The notes under the pieces: model-generated
Seen by the model: the letters and a program-made list of their open reading frames with translations, nothing else
Told to the model about the DNA's origin: nothing
Database searches by the model: none
Shown: positions 10,001 through 17,001 of the stretch, one piece after another
Layout: the number at the start of each line of letters is the position of its first letter
Position numbering within the stretch: position 1 is the first letter of the stretch
Origin: Calditrichia bacterium
GTDB taxonomy: Bacteria; Calditrichota; Calditrichia; RBG-13-44-9; J075
Direction: 5' to 3'
NCBI GenBank assembly: GCA_028284445.1
Contig: JANQRS010000051.1
Coordinates: 62,001-126,000 of the forward strand
DNA length: 64,000 bases
Program-made: the position numbers and the translations under genes

Positions 10001-12918
10001 CCACTGGAAACGCTCTTTTCCTCGACAGTGGTTTGCACGAGGTTGTGCTCCATGCGGAAACGCCCGTCAGGGGTTTCCTTCTTGATTGAATGATATTCCT
10101 TGCTAATCAGTTTGACGGTAACCGGCACGCCGGAGAGCGCCTCCCCTTCCGGAGACGTCACAATGACTTTTGCCGAGATCGGCGTATTCGCTTCAACGAT
10201 CCAACTGTCCAATTGCAATCCGACAAGCTGGTTATGCGGCAAGACAGTAACTGCTCGCTCGGCAGCAATTTTCTGACGGGAAACATCCTCCACCTCGACA
10301 TCGAAGCGGTACGTCATCGGGAATGGCGCATCTGACTGTGAAAGGCTAACTTCCTTACGGCCTACACCTTCTTTATCAAGGTTGATGGTTTCTCGGGCAT
10401 ATTGACCGCTGACAGACATTCGCTTCTTGCGCAAGTGAGTCGGCACGCCGAAGGTGAAGCTTTCCCATCCCTTTGGCCGGAAGTATGCCGGCCGGCGGGT
10501 CACATTTAACGAGGAAGGGGCATCCGGCATGGGGGCGCCAAAATAGTAATTGCCTGTCCAGGATACATTGAAGGGTTGTCCAACTACTGCAATTTGACGA
10601 TCGATTTCCATACCGACCTTAAACTCCGGCACCCGGAACTCAGCGAGACGGAAGTTACCGTGAATGGTCACTTTCGGTGCTTTCAATTCGGCGCGGAGAT
10701 TGTAGTAGCCAAGCTTTTGATCAGCGGTTGTCGGCACCTCGAAATGGAAAGTGCCGAATTCATTGACCTTGGCCGTACCAATAACTTTTGAATCTCCACC
10801 CGGCCCGCTCATGCGTATCGTTACTTCTTTGCCGGCGCCATTCAGCAGGGTGCCGTATTGAAGGAAACGCATCACGCCCTTCATTTTTACTGTGTCGCCA
10901 GGACGATAGAGAAAATGATCAGAAAAAATGGTTCCGGTAGCGATTGGCCGTTGTGCTTCCCAATCAACGGGTACGCCAAAGTTGTAAATTTGCGGATTTC
11001 CATACTGGCTGGTTTGTATAAAGGTCCAGTCGTCACCTTTTTCGGCAACAATCAGTAACCGCGGTGGATTGGTATGACCATATCTGACGCGGTCATAAAG
11101 TTCATCATCCGGATCAGCCTCCGGAGGCAAAAATTCATTAAGCACCTTATTGCTTACCCGGCGCTCCACACAGAGCTTGCTCTCGACATTTGACAAAACC
11201 AGCAGGCCGTTGGCATCGGTTGTCCCTTCAAAACACGGATCATGACTCGGCGTCGCCTTGCTGATTATATCGTGGATTTTCTCCAGGCGGCTGAGATCTT
11301 CTTCGCGATATATCTTAATTTTGGCATTGGCTACCGGTTCGCCATCGGTCAGACGATTCAGCTTGATAATGCCGGTGCTCGGATAAAATTGGGTAAAGAT
11401 GCCCAGATTCGTCCTGAGAAGAATACCATAGTTTTGTAGCGGTTTGGTTCGACAAGCAACGGTGCCGGTTTTATAGCTGTATGCAACAGCGCCGTAGCCA
11501 TCTCCGCGCAGAAAATCACGAAGATCAAAAACCGTTTTGCCGACCTTTGCTTCATTCAGGTTCATATCTGTTGGCTTAAAGACCGTGCGAGATTGGTTCA
11601 ACAGATTTTTCAATGCCCCATAACCATTGAGATGTTCACGGACCAGGACATCCTTCGGTGACAAGGGCACAAATGCGTGGAAAATACGATCGATGTTCAC
11701 TGTCTTTACACCAAGCTCCGGAGCAAGTTGCGGGGTGACTATTTGATAGCCACGAGGCCCCCAAAGTTTCGGTGTCAGCTCACCAGTTTGAATGGTAACA
11801 GTCGTGGGATTTTCCAGCGTCTGCCCATACTGATCCTGTAAGCCGGCTTTGAGTTGCACAGTATATGACGTATTTGCTTCCAGAATGCCATCATCAAATG
11901 TCAGAGAATAACGGCCGCAATGCGACCAGCCGAGAAACGGATTTTCGACCGGTGGATCGATAATGATATTTTCAGCGATATAGTCACGATGCGGGGCATT
12001 GCTGAAGGCCAAATACGGTTGTGTGGTCAGGTGGTTTCCGCAATGTTCGCAGAAGCCGGTGGATTCGTAGGTAAAGAGCGGATAAGTACGAAAACGAGCT
12101 GAAATCGGCTTATCCGTCGGGCGATTGCCTTGAAACGGCATTACCCCGGCTGCCACATCAACCGCATGCCGGGTATCCAGGTTCATATCTTGCTTCGGCT
12201 TGAGAACGTACTGATAGGAGCGACGGCGCTGGCCTTCATCGGTATTCGGGTCCGGATTGCGTTCATGGGGCAATAGATCAAAAGGAACCGGCGTATTGTC
12301 GGCCATCTGATAGAAAGATACCTTGCTGCGCAGTGAGGCTAGATCCAGGGCAACGCTGCTGCGAAGCGTCACAACCGCATCGAGCTTGATATGATGCTGG
12401 TCGTTCGATGGATAAACGTTAATACGCGGCAGTGGAGTTTGAAACTGCCACTCAAGATCTTCCTCCAGGGAACTACCGCCAATATCGCTGACATTTTTGC
12501 TAACGCGCACGGTATAGCTGGTTGACATCCAGAGATAACTTTTCGGCTCAAACACAACGGAAGAGGTGCCGAGCAGACGAAATGCGCCGTCTATCGCCGG
12601 CTCAATTTGAAAATTATCCAGGATGGCTGCCCGCTCATCATCCGAGAGGGTCGTGAGCGGAATAATCGGATTGTTGAAGTCAATGCGTACCTGCGCCTGT
12701 CCATTTGTCGACCCTTTGGGTCCGTAACTGACAACTTTCAGCGCAGATTCGAGCTCAACGCTAGTATTTTCACGGGTTTCTTCACGCTCCGGCTCCAGAG
12801 CCATCGCGACAGCCTCAGCCGAGGGTTCCGGCACCGGGTCATCTTTCTGGCAGGAAAACGGAACCGTCAAACAAAAAGCAATGATCAATAGTGAACGTAT
12901 AGGTAGTGTCAGTCGCAT
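7027..12918 (-). CDS. Bacterial alpha-2-macroglobulin, probable lipoprotein
   Basis: A 1963-residue giant matching the bacterial alpha-2-macroglobulin (YfhM) family. It begins with a signal sequence ending TVPFSCQ, so Cys23 may be lipidated although the box is loose (Phe-Ser before Cys). Macroglobulin domains follow, then the thioester motif GCLEQ near residue 1460 in PYGCLEQSASRL, an alpha/alpha thioester domain and a C-terminal receptor-like domain. Intact GCLEQ implies a working thioester that can bond an attacking protease. The length exceeds that of the E. coli protein (about 1650), with the extra sequence in the N-terminal domains. It is directly upstream of pbpC on the same strand. Confidence 0.95.
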   Translation of the reverse strand: MRLTLPIRSLLIIAFCLTVPFSCQKDDPVPEPSAEAVAMALEPEREETRENTSVELESALKVVSYGPKGSTNGQAQVRIDFNNPIIPLTTLSDDERAAILDNFQIEPAIDGAFRLLGTSSVVFEPKSYLWMSTSYTVRVSKNVSDIGGSSLEEDLEWQFQTPLPRINVYPSNDQHHIKLDAVVTLRSSVALDLASLRSKVSFYQMADNTPVPFDLLPHERNPDPNTDEGQRRRSYQYVLKPKQDMNLDTRHAVDVAAGVMPFQGNRPTDKPISARFRTYPLFTYESTGFCEHCGNHLTTQPYLAFSNAPHRDYIAENIIIDPPVENPFLGWSHCGRYSLTFDDGILEANTSYTVQLKAGLQDQYGQTLENPTTVTIQTGELTPKLWGPRGYQIVTPQLAPELGVKTVNIDRIFHAFVPLSPKDVLVREHLNGYGALKNLLNQSRTVFKPTDMNLNEAKVGKTVFDLRDFLRGDGYGAVAYSYKTGTVACRTKPLQNYGILLRTNLGIFTQFYPSTGIIKLNRLTDGEPVANAKIKIYREEDLSRLEKIHDIISKATPSHDPCFEGTTDANGLLVLSNVESKLCVERRVSNKVLNEFLPPEADPDDELYDRVRYGHTNPPRLLIVAEKGDDWTFIQTSQYGNPQIYNFGVPVDWEAQRPIATGTIFSDHFLYRPGDTVKMKGVMRFLQYGTLLNGAGKEVTIRMSGPGGDSKVIGTAKVNEFGTFHFEVPTTADQKLGYYNLRAELKAPKVTIHGNFRLAEFRVPEFKVGMEIDRQIAVVGQPFNVSWTGNYYFGAPMPDAPSSLNVTRRPAYFRPKGWESFTFGVPTHLRKKRMSVSGQYARETINLDKEGVGRKEVSLSQSDAPFPMTYRFDVEVEDVSRQKIAAERAVTVLPHNQLVGLQLDSWIVEANTPISAKVIVTSPEGEALSGVPVTVKLISKEYHSIKKETPDGRFRMEHNLVQTTVEEKSVSSGSSAQTVEITPEKAGSYYLLAELEARPNSGTSAATSIWASGSAYVPWQESGEDKLQIVMDKTEYEVGDEAVAFIQSPFPEAELYVNLGRDRSMKQEVRRIQGSGYSYKFTVTEDMIPNAFVTAALFRLGDAIVPVEEEVGKHMERIGIGGFSVSLSSKYLDVSVRPSRKKARPAENVTVDIQIDNSSKQGHRSELTVMVVDEAVLALSGYSPPDLVRSVYRRRGLSSRFTDNRPFVINKEALLQKGVGYGGGESAGLDEPRVRKDFVKLAYYDPELVTDASGKASFSFKTPDNLTTWRVMVVAVGESDLFGYGSEQLTISQPFILRPVQPRFARIGDKFYSGVAITNLTEGNGDVELTAEVTGTALGFGKSASPNAQASLEQGQSRVMYFPFEANAVGQSTLRFTARMQGIFDGSEINEADAVEIPLDIQDLLASETVVAVGETKDKATQQIKIENDVRTDVGGLDMRVSSTALTNIGEGAKYLVEYPYGCLEQSASRLLALMQLKFLAERYQFELDAYKPTDKVIQANLRKIFLMQHNDGGFRYWPSSSQSSCYMSPYVAYMFKRSQELGYDIPRDKIDKLRNYLDKVLRNPCYTLSTWRAMAEYRISILAGLNYLGKKDETYFEEYFNKRNDLSFGAQIQLAYLMHQTPRWKSNAKTMLEEIRNALFVTAQTAHLESPRDLPGSWRFMYSPVITTASAIKLWLEMEPDSPLIGKFARYILNARKNGRWRHTYENARAIDGLVETALKKESQPPDYTTNIMLAGQEVLSHMFKGYQYKPVEKTIRMTDLPSGLNTIDIAKEGSGDLYYTLSYSYRLKGPQSARQEGFTVKRTVRNRDSGEMLVSYGDDPAERLDIKPGDVLEVELEYTAKQTGYHMILDDPIPAGLEGIDASLKTTSSRHRNRPQSGNNRRARGYDDDRWSSRNPINHTELRDDRVVLYASQIRPGTYSYKYLLRATTSGVFLWPGATASLMYEPEEFGSSSEGFVKVER

Positions 12919-12936
12919 ATCATCCTCGAATCTTTT

Positions 12937-13458
12937 CTAAGCTTCCCGTATGAGGGCATAATTGTGCATATCCAAAATATGGCCGTCCTTAATCACGCTC
13001 TTTCGCGAAATACCTTCAAAACTGTATCCGGCTTTTTCCAAAACCCGTACAGATGCCAGGTTGTTTTCAAATACTCCGGCAAAGAGACGCACCAGGTCGA
13101 AAGTCGTTAGTGCATACCGGGAAAACTTCTGTACAACTTCGGTCATGATGCCCCTCCCCCAAAATGGTTCGCCCAGCCAATAACCAATCTCTCCGCCGCA
13201 ACGATGTATGTCCTGCTGTAGAACCACGCCGACACCACCAATAAGTTCTGTGTCGGATGCGATGGCAAAATTTACTTCCGGATTTTGATTCAATACGTGG
13301 CTGAGCCAAAAATTAGCATCTTCTTCTGTATAAGGATGGGGAAAAATATCGCGCAGGTTTTTCCAGATCTTGCGATTATTTGCATATTTGACCAAATCCC
13401 GATCATCGGTTGACTGATATGATCGTATCTGCAATTCGTTTGACAAGTCAATTTTCAT
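12937..13458 (-). CDS. GNAT family N-acetyltransferase
   Basis: A 173-residue GNAT protein with EIGYWLGEPFWGRGIMTEVV as the acetyl-CoA binding region and NLASVRVLEKAGYSFEG as motif B, close to RimJ/ribosomal-protein acetyltransferases. I took the ATG at 13458 because GAGGG lies seven bases upstream; the upstream in-frame ATG at 13476 has no ribosome binding site. It is the first gene of the minus-strand run leading into the alpha-2-macroglobulin and pbpC genes (18-bp gap). The substrate is unknown. It is only distantly similar to the GNAT gene at 4169-4735. Confidence 0.85.
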   Translation of the reverse strand: MKIDLSNELQIRSYQSTDDRDLVKYANNRKIWKNLRDIFPHPYTEEDANFWLSHVLNQNPEVNFAIASDTELIGGVGVVLQQDIHRCGGEIGYWLGEPFWGRGIMTEVVQKFSRYALTTFDLVRLFAGVFENNLASVRVLEKAGYSFEGISRKSVIKDGHILDMHNYALIREA

Positions 13459-13651
13459 GCGGAAACCCTCATACAATAAGCATTCCTGGCAATCTACTGA
13501 ATATTGCCGGTAAATGAAGAGAATTAATATTCCCCGTCACAGGATCTGTGAAGAGAATTTCAAGAGTTGCCCACGCTCACTTTTGTGTTATATTATAACG
13601 CGTATACTCTATGCATCATCAAACGTTAACCATATTTCAGGAGGCAGTATC

Positions 13652-13834
13652 ATGGCGTACAAATTCCAGATCTACAAAGACAAAGCCGAAAAATTCCGTT
13701 TCCGTTTTGTAGCGCCGAATGGTGAAACCATGTTTCAGGGTCAGGGATATTCCCGTAAGGACTCCGTAAAAAAAGCGATTGAATCGATCCAGCAGAACGT
13801 TGGCGGTGCTGAAATTGAGGAAACTGAAGAATAG
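13652..13834 (+). CDS. YegP/DUF1508 single-domain protein
   Basis: A 60-residue protein starting MAYKFQIYKDKAEKFRFRF and containing the YegP pattern NGETMFQGQGYSRKDSVKKAIESI (split here only for the key residues: two small beta strands, then a helix). DUF1508/YegP domains occur singly or in tandem and have no established function. The start ATG at 13652 has a strong GGAGG ribosome site at 13640-13644. A longer in-frame reading from 13514 lacks such a site and its leader does not look coding. It stands alone on the plus strand, followed by a strong hairpin, and is 3.2 kb from the six-repeat YegP-OmpA gene, so a shared role is possible. Confidence 0.88.
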   Translation: MAYKFQIYKDKAEKFRFRFVAPNGETMFQGQGYSRKDSVKKAIESIQQNVGGAEIEETEE

Positions 13835-13905
13835 TCCTCGCCGTTGTCCAGGTCCTGGGTCTGTTTCCTAAGGAGCGAATTCGGACCTGAAATTACCGAC
13901 GAATT

Positions 13906-13960
13906 GAAACATCCCCCTGCAGCGCTCGCGAATACCCGAAGCGTTACAGGGGGATGTTTC
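13906..13960. terminator. Strong hairpin terminator between convergent genes
   Basis: A perfect 14-bp inverted repeat (GAAACATCCCCCTG at 13906-13919 and its complement at 13947-13960) is followed by GTTTT. It lies between the YegP gene and the convergent gene ending at 13975, and can act for both strands. The inner 11 bp of the stem recur exactly in the hairpin at 35987-36040. Confidence 0.8.
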
Positions 13961-13974
13961 GTTTTGGGGGCTAA

Positions 13975-14472
13975 TCAATCCCCCAAGAGCGCATCGCTCA
14001 ACAAGTCCAGCATTTCTTGCTCAGCATCGCTGACTTGCTTGCCGCCAAAACCGAGGAAACCGCCTTCGCGTGCAGCCTCTGCAACCGACTTGGCAACACG
14101 CAGCACCCAATGCTTGTAGGAATCCGCCTCTAGACGATCCGGATGTTTTTCCAGTATGTTTAAGACTTCAGCGCAACGTTCGCGAATGACCGCAGCCAGT
14201 TCCTCTGGCGGCGTTTCAAAATACGGGTTTGAAGCAAAAGAATCCATCTTCCAGCGGCTATCGGGTGCTGAGAATTCAGCGGACAGCTCGGCGATTAAGG
14301 CATTGCCAAAGTAGGTATTTGCACCGGAGAGTGTATTTGTCACCAGAGCACCGACTTCCTTCAACATCCCCAGCACATTTTGATCTGCGGTAATTACCAA
14401 GACACCGGCCAAGGGCACCAGATCCTGCAGTTTTTGCCATTCCTCAGCGGTGAAGTTTTCTTTTACGGACAT
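13975..14472 (-). CDS. Conserved-looking all-helical protein of unknown function
   Basis: A 165-residue soluble protein, start supported by AAGGAGG just upstream of the ATG at 14472. It opens FTAEEWQKLQDLVPLAGVLV and ends with a block reading VAEAAREGGFLGFGGKQVSDAEQEMLDLL. Similar N- and C-terminal blocks occur, to my recollection, in uncharacterised bacterial proteins, but I cannot name a family. It appears mostly alpha-helical, acidic, with no signal peptide or membrane span and no obvious catalytic motif. It is followed by a bidirectional hairpin and preceded by a word repeat and the NUDIX gene. Confidence 0.7.
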   Translation of the reverse strand: MSVKENFTAEEWQKLQDLVPLAGVLVITADQNVLGMLKEVGALVTNTLSGANTYFGNALIAELSAEFSAPDSRWKMDSFASNPYFETPPEELAAVIRERCAEVLNILEKHPDRLEADSYKHWVLRVAKSVAEAAREGGFLGFGGKQVSDAEQEMLDLLSDALLGD

Positions 14473-14500
14473 CAGGCCTCCTTACGAACTAAATTCCAAA

Positions 14501-14538
14501 TTCAAACGACAAAAATTCAAACGACAAAAATTCAAACT
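14501..14538. repeat. 2.5 tandem copies of a 15-bp word
   Basis: The unit TTCAAACGACAAAAA occurs at 14501-14515 and 14516-14530, then a partial copy to 14538. It fills the gap between the NUDIX stop (14543) and the start of the helical protein (14472). It is one of the set of gap-filling word repeats. Confidence 0.9.
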
Positions 14539-14542
14539 AAGA

Positions 14543-15100
14543 CTATGACGATGCTCCTGAGATCACCTGAACAACCCTGGCACGGGCCAGGAGCCAAGCT
14601 GCCATGGTCATACCATCCCAGATCTCATTTCGGCGAATCAGGTCATCTACCTCGCTGGTGAGGCATTCGACAAGTTCAAATTCTTCAGTCTCATCACTGG
14701 GTGCAGGCGCAGGCGCCAGGTCGGCACCGACAAACACCTCGCAAATCTCATCCGTTACCCCATTGTAGGGATTAAATTCCCCAACCTTGTTTAGCATACC
14801 GGCGCGGAAGCCGGTTTCTTCCCGCAGTTCGATATGTGCGGTTTCATTTGCATCGGAGCCGGGCTTGATGGCACCGCACGGAAATTCAAGGCTCTCTTTT
14901 TTCCCGAGGTAGCGATACTGCTTCACCAGCAATAGCTTGCCATCAGCCGTGATTGGCAAAATCATGGTAGATCCATGTGTTTGCACATAGTGATATTCGC
15001 CGCTAACGCCTTCCGGAATTTGAAATTCATCCCGGCGATAGGTCCACCAGGGATTCTGATATATAACATTGCTTTCGAGTGTTTCCCATTTCTTCAGCAT
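14543..15100 (-). CDS. NUDIX hydrolase (ADP-ribose pyrophosphatase-like)
   Basis: A 185-residue protein with the NUDIX region FPCGAIKPGSDANETAH followed by IELREETGF, about residues 75-98. The three metal-binding Glu residues of the REUxEExGU core are present as xELxEExGF, but the first Glu of the box is Ser and the Arg is Ile, so the box is not canonical. The fold context (YHYVQTHGSTMILPITADGKLLLVKQYRY before the box, in two pieces) matches ADP-sugar pyrophosphatases, which hydrolyse nucleoside diphosphate sugars. The start has AAGGG upstream. Substrate is not determinable from sequence. Confidence 0.85.
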   Translation of the reverse strand: MLKKWETLESNVIYQNPWWTYRRDEFQIPEGVSGEYHYVQTHGSTMILPITADGKLLLVKQYRYLGKKESLEFPCGAIKPGSDANETAHIELREETGFRAGMLNKVGEFNPYNGVTDEICEVFVGADLAPAPAPSDETEEFELVECLTSEVDDLIRRNEIWDGMTMAAWLLARARVVQVISGASS

Positions 15101-15135
15101 TTGATATCCCTTCTATAATGCTTCCATCGTTTTGG

Positions 15136-15276
15136 TCACGCAACGCGCCACCTTGTTTCCGTTCTTGCAGTTAGTTTCTCGATAAGCGCGGGGTCATAAG
15201 AAAGATCGACGGTATTCGAATTTTCATCAGGATCAATGAAAAGATATTCGGCTACTTCTTCGTATACTGCTTGACA
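15136..15276 (-). pseudogene. Coding-like 46-codon tail, possible frameshifted extension of the lipoprotein gene
   Basis: On the minus strand, in a different frame from the lipoprotein that ends at 15252, an open stretch with protein-like composition (VAEYLFIDPDENSNTVDLSY, then YDPALIEKLTARTETRW) runs to a stop at 15136. It has no start codon of its own and overlaps the lipoprotein's last residues. The simplest readings are a frameshift near 15255-15265 that truncates a longer lipoprotein, or a decayed second gene. It could also be chance. Confidence 0.25.
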
Positions 15277-15740
15277 CTAAACCCACATTGAATACTGGTA
15301 ATCTGGGTTTGCTGATAACCCATCTCCGTCAGGCGGCTATCCGGCTGATCGAGGTGAACGAAAAAGCGGGTTGGAACGATGACGGTCATTGCTATTTGCG
15401 ATCCCGGGGCACGGCAATGATTTGAGCCGGCGCGATACCAGGCCTTATTGATAGGGATACCTGCTTCAATCAGTTTGCCCAGCAAAGCTTCAGGCTTCGG
15501 TGTGGTAGCGACCGCTTCTCTGAATTGATAATCGTAATAGATGCCGGTTGGGTATTGATATCCGCCGGAGTGATCCTCTTCGGTAATGGTAAAGTTGCTT
15601 TCAATGCTGTTATCGCCACTGACCGGGGCACTATCCGCGGGAGACGAGTCCCCACCTTTTGCGGCCATATTACATGCGCTGAAAATCCAGACGCTGATAG
15701 CCATTAAGGCCAGGAAGAAGAATTTTTTTTGCTGCTTCAT
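15252..15740 (-). CDS. Small lipoprotein of unknown function
   Basis: A 162-residue protein with a lipoprotein signal peptide, MKQQKKFFFLALMAISVW followed by IFSAC, so Cys23 should be lipidated and the protein anchored in the envelope. After a Ser/Asp-rich linker comes a compact domain with two to three cysteines (SNHCRAPGS and SIQCGFSV). I do not recognise the family. It lies directly downstream of the SIMPL-domain gene (gap of three bases), suggesting a shared transcript. The C-terminus may have been shortened by a frameshift, because coding-like sequence continues in another frame to 15136. Confidence 0.7.
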   Translation of the reverse strand: MKQQKKFFFLALMAISVWIFSACNMAAKGGDSSPADSAPVSGDNSIESNFTITEEDHSGGYQYPTGIYYDYQFREAVATTPKPEALLGKLIEAGIPINKAWYRAGSNHCRAPGSQIAMTVIVPTRFFVHLDQPDSRLTEMGYQQTQITSIQCGFSVKQYTKK

Positions 15741-15743
15741 CTG

Positions 15744-16430
15744 CTAGTTTCCTTGTATTGAAATGATCACACGTACCCGGGAAGCCAGTGTAATTTCAGT
15801 CGTCGAATCGTTTCTGTCACTGTCGAAAAGCGCGTTGAGTTCCGGCTCTTCCGGCGTGTCGGCGCCAAGCAACTCCTCCACGCTATGAACCGGCCCGAGC
15901 TGCACGCCAATATTTTCAGCAATCACCCGTGCTTTTTCCGTGGCATTGCTTACCGCCTCTTCCAGAGCAACGCGTTTCAAATCCTCCAGCCTTGTAAGAT
16001 GATAAGTCACTTTCACGCCTTTGGTGATGCCAAGGTTTTCAAGAGCAACCAGGACCTCCGGCAGGCGATCAACTTCGGTAACATGGACTGAAATCTTTTT
16101 CTGTGACCGATGCACTTTCTCGGACGACCAGAAATCACTGAAGGTTTCTTCTCCCTTCGAAGGCAAAAAGACCGTTGCAATATCTTCCGGTGCAATACCG
16201 GCTTTTCCCAACGGTCCGCGAACCGTTTTCATCTGTTCATCCAAAGCTTTGAGCGACGCGTCAAGCGTTTCACCGCTACCGGTAATTGTAAAGTCTACTG
16301 TTGCCCGATCAGCCGCGGCATCGACCTGGGCTGTCCCGTAGACTGAAATGTGCTTTCCAGGGTTCTGACGGGCAAAACTTTGCCCTAACAACAGTAAAGA
16401 CATGAGAACGACAATACTTGTCACATTCAT
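15744..16430 (-). CDS. SIMPL domain-containing periplasmic protein (DUF541)
   Basis: A protein of 228 residues with a signal peptide (MNVTSIVVLMSLLLLGQSFA) and the SIMPL/DUF541 pattern: ISVYGTAQVDAAADRATVDF near the N-terminus, a long helix region ending VSNATEKARVIAENIG, and a C-terminal strand LASRVRVIISIQ. Family members form periplasmic or outer-membrane oligomers; their roles are poorly defined (the E. coli member YggE affects oxidative stress). The ATG at 16430 has GGAGAGA upstream; the alternative at 16448 has none. It precedes the small lipoprotein gene with three bases between. Confidence 0.85.
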   Translation of the reverse strand: MNVTSIVVLMSLLLLGQSFARQNPGKHISVYGTAQVDAAADRATVDFTITGSGETLDASLKALDEQMKTVRGPLGKAGIAPEDIATVFLPSKGEETFSDFWSSEKVHRSQKKISVHVTEVDRLPEVLVALENLGITKGVKVTYHLTRLEDLKRVALEEAVSNATEKARVIAENIGVQLGPVHSVEELLGADTPEEPELNALFDSDRNDSTTEITLASRVRVIISIQGN

Positions 16431-16563
16431 GGCGGCTTCTCTCCACATTAGCTACAGTTGAACAATATAAAGGCAATATGCACGAATCGAAATGTCAGAT
16501 CTTTCAATATCCAACATATTTATTTTAGTTTAGGAAAGCAAACCAATGTTGGGGAGGGAGAGA

Positions 16564-16731
16564 CTAAAACCAGTTGCGGCTGATGGTATCGTAGATAGCC
16601 CAAATGGAGAGGAAATAGACGATGTAGAGGAAGATACTCTGAACCATCTTGTTGCTGCTGAAACGCATGACAGCGCCCTGCAGCCCGGCCGGAAGTATTC
16701 TTTTAACCAATGGTTTAACGTAAATCTTCAT
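16564..16731 (-). CDS. Small single-span membrane protein
   Basis: A 55-residue protein starting at the ATG at 16731, which has a strong GGAGG five bases upstream. It has a basic N-terminal half (KIYVKPLVKRILPAGLQG) and one membrane span near the C-terminus (MVQSIFLYIVYFLSIWAIY). I do not recognise a family. It stands alone between the SIMPL gene and the OmpA gene, all on the minus strand. The ribosome site and clean topology are the main support. Confidence 0.6.
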   Translation of the reverse strand: MKIYVKPLVKRILPAGLQGAVMRFSSNKMVQSIFLYIVYFLSIWAIYDTISRNWF

Positions 16732-16828
16732 TTTGCCTCCGATGATGACAGTCGTACTGTCAAATAAGTGCAAAAGTTAATCATTCGGGAGAACATGCAC
16801 AACTGTTGAAGGACATATAGTGAACTCA

Positions 16829-16891
16829 AAATTCCAAATCCCAACAGGAAAAATTCCAATTTGGGATTTTTCCTGTTGGGATTTGGAATTT
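16829..16891. terminator. Perfect 26-bp inverted repeat downstream of the YegP-OmpA gene
   Basis: The arms 16829-16854 and 16866-16891 are exact reverse complements, with an 11-base loop. The hairpin lies 110 bp after the stop of the OmpA gene (17002), before the small membrane gene. Part of the left arm plus loop (AACAGGAAAAATTCCAA, 16843-16859) recurs exactly at 63282-63298. An open frame of 83 codons across it (16728-16979) is not a gene. Confidence 0.75.
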
Positions 16892-17001
16892 GTTCTAATC
16901 GAATACGCATTCGCGGAGTAGGTGCTCCAAAAACCACGTGCGCGGCTCCGCCGCACACGAGTACACTAGCATCGGTCATCGTTCACCGGTAAACTTCGAA
17001 C

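Noticed and set aside
16728..16979. 83-codon frame on the minus strand
   Set aside because: It runs through the perfect 26-bp inverted repeat and has no ribosome site or family.
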